From: Mimachlamys varia
Lineage: Eukaryota > Mollusca > Bivalvia > Pectinida > Pectinidae
DNA: 64,000 nucleotides
Reading direction: 5' to 3'
NCBI GenBank assembly: GCA_947623455.1
Contig: OX392528.1
Coordinates: 49,308,322 to 49,372,321, forward strand
Part shown: piece by piece, positions 21,600-32,248 of the stretch
How the letters are laid out: each line of letters opens with the position of its first letter
Numbering within the stretch: position 1 is the first letter of the stretch
Translations under genes and position numbers: made by a program
The notes under the pieces: generated by a model
Database searches by the model: none
What the model saw: only the letters and a program-made list of their open reading frames with translations
What the model was told of the DNA's origin: nothing

Positions 21600-22210
21600 A
21601 GAATTATAATAATATTCCAACCCCTTGCGGTTGGGACTGGGGGATCTCAACCCGAGAAGTAAGATTCTTAAAATGCCAAATGCCAAAAACAGGCTTCCCA
21701 TATATCGTCTCACCACAAAGAAGGGAAATTATTATTGTTTTTTTACCCTGTTTACCCTTTTATATATCTAACAATGACGTTACATCATTATAAGACAATT
21801 TGGATGTGATGTAAAATTGTAGATATCCATATGCCGGGTATAAGATTATAAGAATCTATCTTTCATCCCTTTGGGGGTGAGACAGGGAAATCTCAACCCG
21901 AGGGGTAAGATTCTTAAGTTGCCAAACACGAGATTGCCGAGTGTTTGGCAGCTTAAGAATAAAATCTTATCCCGAGGGTTGAGATCTCCTGTCTCACTAC
22001 CAAGGAGGTGAATGATTATTTTTCTCTTAACCTGTTACCCTCATGTATAATCTAATATTGACGTTACATAAATGCAAGACAATGTTGACGTGATGTGATT
22101 GAGGTGTCGACGTAACGTCATTGTATTGTTGCCGTGACGTCATCGTATTGTTGCTACGACGTCATACAATTGTTGAGAGCTTGTCTCAACCTAGGGTGAG
22201 ACAAGAAAAT
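21600..22210. mobile_element. Pair of related foldback elements
   Basis: The clear one spans about 21862-22012: GGTGAGACAGGGAAATCTCA, CCCGAGGGGTAAGATTCTTA and GTTGCCAAACAC are inverted as GTGTTTGGCAGCTTAAGAAT, CTTATCCCGAGGGTTGAGAT and CTCCTGTCTCACTACC. A decayed relative starts near 21605 (GATCTCAACCCGAGAAGTAA, GATTCTTAA). CTTGTCTCAACCTAGGGTGA near 22180 is a further fragment. Confidence 0.7.
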
Positions 22211-22496
22211 CTCACACCGGTAAAAGTTGCGGATATCCCTGTCAAGGGTAAGAGAAAATACAAGAATATTCATGCTTTATTTGAATTTGTTGTTGAGTAT
22301 CCTTGTATTTTTTTGGGTTTTTTTTTGCTATTTTTTTTTTAATTATGCAGTATGGAATTACAATGTATAAATATATTAAATATGAAATAAAATCAAATAT
22401 CTGATGATGTGTTTACTGATCGGTACACTAACTGTGTATTTTGTGATCAATGTTGCATTTTACAGTAAAATAATAGACTAGCTTTGATTTATCTCA

Positions 22497-22960
22497 TTTG
22501 AGTAGTGGCACGGTACATACACAAATGTACTATACACATTTACGTAGTACACGATTTGAAATTATACAGAACTAGTTTAATTTTACTTCTTAATTCATAA
22601 ATTAAAAGGGGTTTTACGCACTTGACCCTTCTGCTTCTACGTCACATATTAGTTCAACTTTCAACTTTTATTTACTCTCTTTACAAAATTACAATTATAC
22701 AGAGAAAACATATTTACAACATTACATTATACCAGGGGGACAAATCATGTTATTTTTTTTTAAATATCTTTCTTATAAACTTGCATAACTTCCTTTAAGT
22801 TCATCAATTCCGCAATCTTTACAACGTTTGGTTTTTCAGAATTTTCAGAAATTTTGGATTCCAACCTTTTGGCCCTTATCATAAATGAAGAGTCCTGGGA
22901 GGACGAAACAGCTGTATGATTCAGTTTAATGTTACTGCAGCATACGTGTGTGTTATGTGT
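22497..22960 (+). repeat. Dispersed repeat family R1, copy 1
   Basis: It shares TAGTACACGATTTGAAATTA, TACAGAACTAGTTT, GGGTTTTACGCAC, CTTCTGCTTCTAC, CCTTTTGGCCC, and the core GAAGAGTCC..GGAGGAC, GAAACAGCTGTATGAT with sites at 37345-37530, 59230-59335 and 59690-59975. The first half is separated from the core by an unrelated stretch (22640-22800), so this copy is interrupted. Confidence 0.75.
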
Positions 22961-23920
22961 TACGTCATCTTTGATCAAAGTTATTCAGCACTATTTTTCT
23001 AATGCAAACCATTTTATTTGTATTTGTTTTGAAGTTTAATTGTTGATGTCAATGTACGCTTACTACAGTGTTTTCCTCATAAACAGACATTTCGTAATTG
23101 AAACTGAATGAAGGCCAAGTTGATTTAAGCGATTAATCAATATATACGAAAGAGCTAACCAGTAGCGAACGCGGTTTTTGTTCGATACACGACCCCCCGA
23201 ATGGGATTGTAAACAGGTACGCTAATATTATTATAAAATGACGCACTAACACAGACAAATATTTCATTTATCGAACAAATGTATCCAAATAATCTACTTA
23301 TGTCTAATAAGATAAGACAACATATGTCCCGATCTTGTTACAGTCTTTTGAAGTGAAAAAACTTACGCAAGCTGGCTTTTGACATTTTATAGATAGGTAG
23401 TATAACATTGTTTGTTCATGATGTACAGTACAATACAGTTCATTCACTGAACACCAACTCTGGTAACTTGAAAGAAATGTGTTTATATAGGAAATCATTT
23501 GAAGTTTAAGTTAAAGTCTGTTTCAGCTAAGAATGTCAACTCTTTTAATTTGTTGATTTGATATTAAAGTCAGTAATGAAATTAATAAAATATTTTTATG
23601 TAATACAGCTTTAGTAATAGAAACTTATAATTAAATATTATTTTTTAGATTAAATAAATGGAAAATGATAATAAAATTACGTTACTTGAAAAATAAAACT
23701 CCTTAATCGAATTGTTTAAAGCATATTGATAATAAAATAAAGTTTTTATTCATACATGTTATAGTAACACACAGTTAATAAAGCACTGAAAGATAATTAT
23801 TGGTAGTATTTTAGCTGAAAAACATTAAATGAAGATGACATATAAAACGCACACAATAACAGGTAATATTTACATGTAACTGGTATCACACAAATTAAAC
23901 AATTTGTACAAGTTTAACGA
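22961..23920. other. AT-rich stretch, nothing recognised
   Basis: No exon-like ORF, inverted repeat or tandem repeat stands out on either strand. Confidence 0.4.
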
Positions 23921-23925
23921 ATATA

Positions 23926-24310
23926 TGCTGTGATATAAATAAGGCATTTGACAGGCTTCGGCATGTACGTATTTGTATAAACTTAACAAAAAATGGTATA
24001 AAAACGAAAATTATTGAGTGGTTAAAGCTTAATTCTCTGACAGAAAACCAAGGGGAAATAATTAGTGGATACGAATAAAATACTTAATCCATAACTTCAG
24101 GAGTTCCTCAAGGATCTGCTTTTAGCCCTTTTTATTTCTTTAAAGCTTATGTAACTTCTTATATTAACTTGTTTGCAGTTGATAATTGCATATAGTGATG
24201 AGGTACTAAATGATGATATTTCAGATACTTCCATATCAATCTCTGCTTGGGCTAATCAATGAATGGCAAATTATTTTTAATCCAACTAAAACAGTAGCAT
24301 TAGGAATTTT
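23926..24310 (+). pseudogene. LINE reverse transcriptase remnant
   Basis: One frame reads CDINKAFDRLRH, then NGIKTKIIEWLKLNS, then SGVPQGSAFSPF (RT motif with VPQGS), then INLFAVDN where FADD is expected. Two stop codons lie between, and a frameshift follows (ISAWANQ...NPTKT in another frame). Domain order matches jockey/CR1-type LINE RTs. The second catalytic Asp pair is partly lost (AVDN), so the copy is dead. No 5' part is seen. Confidence 0.8.
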
Positions 24311-25140
24311 ACTCCAAGCTTTCTAATGGTCATCCCCTCTTTTCTTTAATGACCATACTATAATGCAGCATGACTGCCACAACCATATTGTTTCTATATA
24401 TGATCTTTTAGGCTAAGTTAATTTACATGTTTTTGAATGGTGTAGTTAGTATGCCAGATAAAATAAATTCAGCTATACTTAAACATACGATCTCATACAT
24501 ATATGTATATTGTATATAAAACACTAAAATATTCTAGATGTATAAGTAATTCATATTTGAATAAGGTAGTTATATTGTAATTTATATAAATCATAATAAA
24601 GACATGAGAGTGATTGAGAAAGGGATTTTTAATTGATAAAAAAAAAATACTGCTAATTTCCTACTCCATTAACATCGAAATAAAATATTGAATTGTCAAT
24701 GTATATATATAAAGGGTACTGGTATACTATTTCTTTGTAGTACTTGTTTATATGTCTTGTATAAAATTTGTTTGAAATTAAATATATGACAACAATTTGA
24801 AAGAAGGTACAAGTAAAATTATTATAAATGACAATGATTATTGTTATATATTGATATATCATAATTTACAAATATCTGAAAGAAGGTGCTATATATAATA
24901 ACTTTCCTAAATGTGCAGCTGTTTTATGCAGTACCTATTTATCATTTATTTGTTTTCAAGTACCATTAGTTATTGAGTATCTGATAATATAAGTTACCAG
25001 AAGTTGAATTACCTGTGTAATTTACCTGTACAACATTTCTGCTATAGACTATAACTCACTATCATCACAACTGACCACCTAATTAAACATGTTTTTATAA
25101 GCAGAGTTGTTGTTCGGGGAAGTCCCCAGTTCATTATTAT
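24311..25140. other. AT-rich stretch, nothing recognised
   Basis: Very AT-rich, with stops in all frames at short intervals. It may include LINE 3' sequence next to the RT remnant, but no defined end is visible. Confidence 0.35.
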
Positions 25141-25428
25141 AGTGCTTATATAACACTATCCTATATATACAACTACATCATAAAGCGAAGTGCTTATATA
25201 ACACTATCCTATAGATACAACTACATCATAAAGCGAAGTGCTTATATAACACTATCCTATACATACAACTACATCATCAAGGGAAGTGCTTATATAACAC
25301 TATCCTATATATACAGCTACATCATAAAGCGAAGTGCTTATATAACACTATCCTATAGATACAACTACACTATAAAGCGAAGTGCTTATATAACACTATC
25401 CTATACATACAACTACATCAGAAAGCGA
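25141..25428 (+). repeat. 48-bp tandem repeat, six units
   Basis: AGTGCTTATATAACACTATC + CTATAGATACAACTACATCA + TAAAGCGA repeats with few changes, stepping at 25141, 25189, 25237, 25285, 25333 and 25381. The units are very similar, so the array is young. No ORF crosses it. Confidence 0.92.
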
Positions 25429-25745
25429 AGACCAGGAGTTTGACCTTTATACATAAAAATAAAAATATAAAATATGAGTACACTTATTGTTCCAAGATTG
25501 GCCCTGGAACTGGTACTTGTATATGTAACAATGAAGACAAGGTGCGTAGATCACTACTTTGAAACAGTAAATGCTTATCCCTTAACCATATATTTACCAT
25601 TTCATGGCATTGCCACTACAACCCTATCGAATTCAGTTGGCCGCTGACCTTCCCCGCGCGATTGCTATTCTATTCATTGTAAACAGCTTGCATTGTAATA
25701 GATGTGTTATCATATTTGTGCAACGAAAAATTAAAAACTTATATT

Positions 25746-25923
25746 TACAGTTCAACCTCTTTATCTCGAACTTGAATATCTCGAAGACCCCATTTAATTC
25801 GAAGTATGCTGTTGGTCCATGCTAAGTTTTACACTGCCTCTTAAACTCAAGTAACTTGAATACTCGGATAACTCGAAGATTTCCCATATCCCATAGACTT
25901 CCAGATTACGAGGGCCGACTGTA
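25746..25923. mobile_element. pogo/Tigger-like MITE
   Basis: TACAGTTCAACCTCTTTATC + TCGAACTTGAATATCTCGAA at the left, and ...CCAGATTACGAGGGCCGACT + GTA at the right, are imperfect inverted ends flanked by TA. 'TATCTCGAA' runs inside the ends are usual in Tigger relatives. No transposase. Confidence 0.55.
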
Positions 25924-25929
25924 GTAGGT

Positions 25930-27585
25930 AAAATTCATATTTTAAAACACCCAATCTTGCACGCATGGTGTGGTTTTATTGTTCACCTTGTTCCCTTTGT
26001 TATCTACACCGTTGATAAGGTTTTCAATAGCTTCCGTTAGTGTATTCATACTTACGTTAATTTGTAGCGACACGATAATTGGGTCATTTGAGCTGACATT
26101 TCAATTATGCATATTTCGGGACCAAGATTTAGGCCTCTCGCTTGTGACCTCGCTGTATTGTATTGTTTGTTCACATAGGTAGTACAACATACGACAGAAT
26201 AATGCGTTGTGCTTGTATAATAAAGATTTCAAAACATATTCCAAAAAAATGCCAAGACTAATATAAAAATGACCTATATTGTACAAGACAAGATTATATT
26301 GATTGAATGGCAGACAGTATTATAAAGGAACATATTCATTACATTACAATGTATTATTGTATGGAATATCCATAATTTTGGAGGATTGGAGATTATCAGG
26401 CAAAGTATATGAAGTAAGAAACGTACCAGACAATGTCATTTGCTAGAGGTAACAGAAAGAAAAAAACATGTACATGATAATTAAGAAATAAACTCTATGT
26501 CTAATGTACCCCCGGTAATAGTAAAAACTTGATTGTAAATATTCACAGGGGATTAGTGATCTAACAAAAGCATGACACTAATTAGTTAATTGGGTGGTGA
26601 ATTATAAGAGAGGTATATGGTAGCCTTTTATCTGTTATACTGCTATGTACCGACATATATATAGGGCGATACAGTCAGTGCAACAAAACCCGTACAGGAG
26701 TCATATAGGTGATAAACATGTATACCAGCCAACCAACGAATAGGGTACATTTTAGACCAATTCGACGAAAAGTTAACCAGAATCTGTTTTTATATATACA
26801 AATTATTTTTGTATTTTACGCTTTTGACGACCTCTGCTTCACAGTTTGTAAATATTTTGATCGTATATATTGTACTCAGGACTTGAACTGTGTTCTGAAA
26901 ACTCAACAGTCGTTTTACATTTGTAGGTACACGATTCCGAAGACGAAACGTAAATCCAACATCATTTTATTTATTAAATGTTCAGTAAACTGTTGTACAT
27001 GTATATTTGTGTTAAAAAATCAACCGATATTAACTATCATGGAAATTTTATACTTTTGAATAATTTTCCGATACAGGAAAATATGACATTTTCAAGTATC
27101 CATACATATCGCCAGAAAAAAGTAAAAGTAAATGCTGAAAAACGATTAATGTATTTGAAATTTTTATTAAGTCGACAGATTCTAAAAACGGTAAATGTAA
27201 GTATTGAATTTATTTCAGCTGGCATTCATAGGCAATATGGATTCCAACTGGACAAAGGCAAATCCTACATGAAGCACTTGCGCGCTTCATTGAAGCTGCC
27301 CTTGTCTAGCTGGCATTCATTATGCTTATGAATGTCAAACGACAGCAGTTTAATGCTTAATATTTACTATTGAATGGTATTGCCACTATATAACCCTACC
27401 AAATTCAGTTTGCATTCATCAGGTCATGAATGCCATCGACCGATTGTTGACGTCATCATTATTATGATGTCATAATTGTTACGTTAGATACCATTGACTG
27501 GTCATCCCCGGGCCATGGCTGTTCTTTGTTCGTTTAAGTCTTTTTGCGATAGTCCGAAGCTTTTGCCGATTTAAAGTGCTACCAC
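25930..27585. other. Intergenic, repeats only
   Basis: No supported CDS. A short hairpin-like element at about 27220-27335 (AGCTGGCATTCATAGG, ACTGGACAAAGGCAAAT, GAAGC...GCTTC, CCTTGTCTAGCTGGCATTCA) resembles text at 11682-11740. A related text pair (TGGCATTGCCACTA, ACCCTAtCgAATTCAGTT) occurs at 25605 and 27375. Confidence 0.35.
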
Positions 27586-27589
27586 ACTG

Positions 27590-28445
27590 AAGTTTACTAC
27601 CGAAGGTCCCCAGCAGAACACCCCATCCGGTCACATTATACTGACAACGGGTGGACCAGTTGTTCCACTCCCATAATTCTGAGCGTCAATCAGTGAGTAG
27701 TAACTACCATTGTTAGAGACTTTAGTATGTCTCGACCTGAGGACAGAACCTTTCATACTCTTGGTATACATCACTGGGTTCTCCTTGAGCCAATCGGCCA
27801 ACTCCACTTCCTGTTCATCTGACAGACCGGAGTATTTTTCCCTTCCTCACAGGGACGAACGCTTAATTAAAACCTAAAAGTGAGGTAGTGCCAAAGGAGA
27901 CATTAGGAAGTAGAAAGTTGTTTAGAAAGAATTTAAAAGATAACATCCCAAATTTAGTCGCTTCTTACGATCTGCATGAGGAAGGTGTCCCTAGACAGCT
28001 TCCCGACCTTCGTCCTGATGCTTTCGTACTTCGTCTTCAGCATAGGCCCGGACTCAAGCTCAAGTTCTGCTGCCTTCAAGTGCCAGAGATCAATCTTATT
28101 TGCGGTATTTTTATACTCCTTCATTCTCTTGGTGTACAGTACCGGGTTCTCCTTGAGCCAATCGACCAACTCCACTTCCTGTTCATCTGACAGAACCAGG
28201 GTCTTCTTTTCTTGCGGCAGTAGCTGTGGATGGTGCCGATGCTTGAACTGGTGCAGGTGAAGGCGATCTTGATCTTGATTGCGACCCTGTTTCTTCTTGT
28301 TGTTGTTGACCTATTGCTTGCTCGGTAGCGAATGCTGCTCTTGACGATCTTTTCGGAACTGAAAGGCCCACTTTGACAGTAGGTTTCTAGCTGGCATTTT
28401 GACGTTTTCGCTGTGCTGCATTACGATGGGACTCGTTCGAGATCC
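27590..28445 (-). pseudogene. Broken mobile-element ORF with duplicated MADF-like segment
   Basis: On the minus strand 28371-28183 reads a Ser/Ala/Gln-rich linker. After a one-base shift, 28190-27954 reads VLSDEQEVELVDWLKENP, VLYTKRMKEYKNT, ALWHLKAAELELESG-like text and SIRTKVGKL. This is the pattern of a MADF/Myb-SANT-like DNA-binding domain (W, L..P.LW-type hydrophobics). At 27825-27755 a second partial copy reads LSDEQEVELADWLKENPVMY. Such ORFs accompany DNA transposons in invertebrates (family knowledge). The flank at 27590-27660 shares text with 45740-45830 (gtcacatt.tactgac, aggtcccc.gcaggac). Frame breaks and stops make it non-functional. Confidence 0.55.
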
Positions 28446-28760
28446 GCTCTCACAATGATGGAAGGCCAGAGTCAAAATATTGACAGACCGGGGTGGACCT
28501 AATTTATCCGTGTCGCTGCCGTGTAGGTCCGCGATGGCCCGTGTCCCTGTCGTGTTGTTGCGTGTTTATCTTGGGCTGTCCGTGTCTCTGCCATGTTGAT
28601 CAGTGTTAGTCCTTCTCACTGCCGTGACTGTCCGGAACGGTCCTTGGTTATTCGTGTGGGCGCCGTGTTGATTACGTGTTGCTGCCGTGTTGGTCCGTGT
28701 TTGTACGGGTTCGACCACGTAGCTGCCGTGTTGCAACCGGCATGATTGTCGTTGGACGAC
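28446..28760. repeat. GC-rich degenerate short repeat
   Basis: Variants of GTCCGTGTCGCTGCCGTGT recur irregularly (28505, 28540, 28575, 28612, 28655, 28680, 28725). Its composition stands out from the AT-rich flanks. No coding assignment is supported. Confidence 0.5.
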
Positions 28761-28979
28761 CGTCGACGCTCAAAAACCCCGAGAAGAGCACAGATTGTCC
28801 CGGATCTTAATACGGCGCGATACGGGACTGCCGTGTCAATTCGCTCATACAATGTATATGGGACTAGGGCTTTACGCCCTTCCGGCAAGGTACAAGACAT
28901 TAACAGTTTTCATGTATTGTTTGTCCAAGATGTGTTTGTTATGTGACTTATTGCATTGGGACATCGTCCATAAATAGCG

Positions 28980-29400
28980 ATGGGTGGTTGCTCGTCTTTT
29001 GGAAAGAATATTGACTTTGGTTTTCTTAGTATTAAAACTTACCAGCCATTATCCTGTCCAGGTACTGGTTTTAACTAGGTTAAAGGTTAGGATCTGTTCT
29101 GCTGACCTTACAGGATCTTCACCGATTAGAAATAATGAAGTGTCGTCAGCAAATAGACGTATACTGGCACTGTTTGCAGAAACTGCATCGTAAATCATAT
29201 TAAATAAAACGTAGAGGTCCGAGTATAGAGCCTTGTCGTACACCGGTATGTATTAGCTTTAATTATGGTAAACTCCCTTCTATGATGACTCTTCGTTTAC
29301 CTGAAAGGTAGCGCTCGAATCATGCCAACAGATTTTCTGATATACCATTTTACCTTAATTTGAAGAGTAAACCTCCTTGCCACACTCTGTTAAAAGACTT
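28980..29400 (-). pseudogene. LINE reverse transcriptase remnant (jockey/CR1-like)
   Basis: Reading from 29400 down: FNRVWQGGLLFKL, then GISENLL, then FERYLSGKRRVIIEGS, then a VRQGSIL-type motif. From 29243, in another frame, comes IYDAVSANSASIRLFADDTS followed by LFLIGEDPVRSAEQ, and finally WLVSF. FADD (catalytic) is intact. Stop codons and at least one frame change break the ORF, and the 5' and 3' parts are missing. The order of motifs is that of a LINE ORF2 RT palm domain. Confidence 0.85.
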
Positions 29401-29409
29401 ACACAGATG

Positions 29410-29830
29410 TTATACGACAACACACAACCCGAATCTTCTTGCCATTATCACCAGGCTGTAACATACGAATACATAATTTCATCATATTACAAAGCTTTAA
29501 TACAAGTTCATAATAACAACCCATGTAGAGTAACCTTTGTAAAAAATATTCTATGCATAATGTTAATTTTAGATACTAAATATAGATAAGTTAGAGTATG
29601 TATTAAGTAAAGTGACAAGATTATGTATACATAATACATACATATAAAATATGCATTAAATAATGCAGCATTTCAGTAATAATATACTAGTATGTATAAG
29701 TTTATGGTACGATGTAATTTTATGTAAATATAAGGTATAACATCTGGAGTATGTCCAATAATTGTGTTTGACTGACATGGCAGAACTGTCACGTACAACG
29801 TATATGTACTTGGATTGAACAGAATCCATG
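29410..29830. other. AT-rich stretch, nothing recognised
   Basis: No gene-like ORF, inverted repeat or tandem array is seen. Confidence 0.35.
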
Positions 29831-29831
29831 G

Positions 29832-30053
29832 TCACAACGGTACTTCCTCACCATAAAGATTTCTTGTCAATGTATTCAGTTCATTAAATGAGTTAAATGA
29901 GTCTCTTTTCCATGTGTCCATATATTGGCCATTAGTCCGAAGGGTTCTGACTCTCTGACCCGCTAAATATTTGGACGACAGGCGGGTGCGAGGGTCAGAA
30001 TTCCTCCTTAGTAAAAAAGTGGAAATTTTAATGAACCGTGCACGGGTCGCCAT
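29832..30053 (-). CDS. Unrecognised 73-codon ORF, possibly an exon or element fragment
   Basis: Starts ATGGCGACC and has ordinary amino-acid composition for a coding piece, rich in Arg/Thr/Asn (TFLLRRNSDPRTRLSSKY, VRTLRTNGQYMDTWKRDS, FNELNTLTRNLYGEEVP). I do not recognise a family. The next minus-strand ORF (30655-30338) lies upstream, and the foldback element at 30181-30349 sits between them. The two may be parts of one interrupted gene or mobile-element ORF. A chance ORF cannot be excluded. Confidence 0.3.
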   Translation of the reverse strand: MATRARFIKISTFLLRRNSDPRTRLSSKYLAGQRVRTLRTNGQYMDTWKRDSFNSFNELNTLTRNLYGEEVPL

Positions 30054-30180
30054 TTAAGCTGTGTTTTATAATATGAAACATTTTCGATCACATGTAAATT
30101 AAGTATCAATGGAAAGAAATTTTTCTACTTATACCTACACATTTAATCAAGTCACAGGAGGTAGTAAACCAACTGTCGTC

Positions 30181-30349
30181 ATCCATTTCTAAAAAATAAC
30201 CAGTTTCCTGACATCTGTTTGAAAATGGCCGCCGCCTTACGTCACGTGATCAAAATTAGTTAGGTCATAAAGTAACTCTCGCGGGATCTCGCGACGCGCG
30301 GCCATTTTCAAACAGATGTCAGGAAAGTTGTTATTTTTTAGAAATGGGT
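30181..30349. mobile_element. Foldback MITE with ~55-bp arms
   Basis: ATTTCTAAAAAATAAC, TTTCCTGACATCTGTTTGAA and AATGGCCGC at the left are inverted at the right as GCGGCCATTTTCAAACAGAT, GTCAGGAAA and GTTATTTTTTAGAAAT. The loop holds CG-rich text (TCTCGCGGGATCTCGCGACG). Confidence 0.85.
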
Positions 30350-30655
30350 GGCAACAGTGTGTTTACGACCTCCTTGTCTTAAGTTACTGGTAGGGATTGT
30401 GACCTTGGATATCGAGGTCTTGGTCCGTGGGGGCGGTAGGGGTGGGGATCCTGGTGGGCGACTTCGCTTTATAGATGTGGATGAAACAGTTGAGTATGGT
30501 AAATGGTCGCGGTAAAAGTTACTTGGTGGTCCATTAAATGGTGAATTTTGCCATGTCTGCATTGCTACACTTGACTGTCCAGCCTGCATATGTGACGCCA
30601 CGTCCATATGATACAAAATGTAGTCAGATGTCACGGTTGGGTAATAATGGCTCAC
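30338..30655 (-). CDS. Unrecognised Pro/Ser/Thr-rich ORF, possible exon
   Basis: Open from 30655 (GTG, not ATG) to TAA at 30338. It contains SHYYPTVTSDYILYHMDVAS, QSSVAMQTWQNSPFNGPPSN and a proline run (PPGSPPLPPPR) followed by KTSISKVTIP. The composition is protein-like rather than AT-noise, but no known domain is visible. The first internal ATG leaves 90 codons. Its 3' end runs into the foldback element, which supplies the stop. AAAGGTGAGC at its upstream edge would also fit a splice donor on the same strand, so frame and extent are uncertain. Confidence 0.3.
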   Translation of the reverse strand: MSHYYPTVTSDYILYHMDVASHMQAGQSSVAMQTWQNSPFNGPPSNFYRDHLPYSTVSSTSIKRSRPPGSPPLPPPRTKTSISKVTIPTSNLRQGGRKHTVATHF

Positions 30656-31040
30656 CTTTGGGTCTGTCTTGCTTGTCGATTTTATTCAGGTTTTCTGGCT
30701 TCTTTGGATGCATGAATGCGGCAGACCTAGGAACCCTTTCGAGTGCCTGTCAGTATAGTTTTCAAGCTGCCTGTCCGTAGTTTTGATCTGATGTCCGAAT
30801 TTTGCATTTGTAGTTGTCTTGAGATGTATTTAAAGCGATTTTATGGGGAGAAATGTCTGGCGCTAATAACAACTCAACACAGATAACATTAGGCTTATAT
30901 ATGCATATTAGATGCTTAGAAAATAGCTAGACCAATTTTCTTTATGAAACAGCTGAATACTAAATGCATTGCATTTGATTTATCCAGTAAGATAACATTA
31001 TGAACCTCTGCTCTATTCACACCAAGTTCTGTTGTGTTTA

Positions 31041-32248
31041 TGTGACCGAGCAAATAAATCACTCTAAAACCGGTCTGGTTCGTTCCTTTCTTTATTTAAC
31101 GGTGGAGGAAATCCCACCGAAAAACCCTAAAAATACAAAACAACATAATTACACACAGTTCCACTCATACCACTCTCATGCAAACCAAGGGAAATAACTC
31201 TTACTCACTGAATACTACAATATCACTCTATTTCTTCAATATACCTATTTTTCACATAACATATGTATTATATAAATGTTATTCTATCCATTCCATATAC
31301 TGTTAACTATCTTTTGACAGAATACTATTATCGGTCATTACTGAATATAATTCATAATGATACAATATATGGTAATTTACGAAACTCTAGCTATCTAGAT
31401 ATTGTCTTTCATGTAAATGGACATATGGTTATATTTCCAATATATATATAATACCTAACAGTTATTTACACAGATAAAACCTGAAACACATACCCTGCAT
31501 GATAGGGCAAGGGCTTGCCAACTGCCTTCATTCTCTCTTTCTCTGTGCTCATATATTCTAGCTATAAATGAAAATAAGGTAACTATTAAAAACCCTTGGT
31601 ATACTGACATTAATTATCAATAACCTATACAGTAGTTATTTTTAATCTCAATAATATTTCACTAAGTATTATTGACTGGTGCCCTTCAATGTCCTTGAAA
31701 TATTCAAATATTACCTTGCTATTTTATACTCAAAAATACAGCAATTACCTTTAAATTAAATAATACTAATAATGATTCTTATTCCTTACATTTCCTGTAT
31801 AAATTATATTGCTTACCAAAATAATTACTTTTATAGACCTTTTACAAATTCTTATAAAATCCTAACTTGAAATGAATTACCTGTGATTAAAGACCTTGAT
31901 GTTACCCCTAGTACCTGTGTACACCTGACTGCCTTACCCCAGGTATTCTCCTGCCCACCCTGATCTAACCATTTGTCCGATTTGATTAGCTAGTCACGAG
32001 CCAATCAAATGTCTCTCTGTCCGTCAGGTGTCATAACATGCATATATTATTACATGTACAGGTAACACACAAACATTAAGGATGCATTCCCCTTCATGTC
32101 CATGACCATGTTTAGTACACCAGTAAAATTATTCAACCATATTAAATTGATACAAACATGTAATATATATATACACACCTCTAATTGACATGAATTAATA
32201 ATATATATATACATGTAACCTAAATACTGTAATTTTCATACTGCCACA
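31041..32248 (-). repeat. 3' LTR of the gypsy element, about 1.2 kb
   Basis: On the minus strand it begins TGTGGCAGTATGAAAATTAC directly after the purine tract and ends ...CTCGGTCACA before the TTTA duplication. The first 17 bases recur at the opposite end of the element (34718 downward), which fixes the LTR boundary. TATA-rich segments at 32160-32215 could serve as LTR promoter. Confidence 0.8.

Noticed and set aside
26709..27331. Two overlapping ORFs of 116-117 codons
   Set aside because: AT-rich chance frames; amino-acid content reflects base composition and the second runs into a hairpin repeat.
31000..31451. Two plus-strand ORFs of about 60 codons
   Set aside because: They fall across the LTR boundary and inside the LTR and show no domain.
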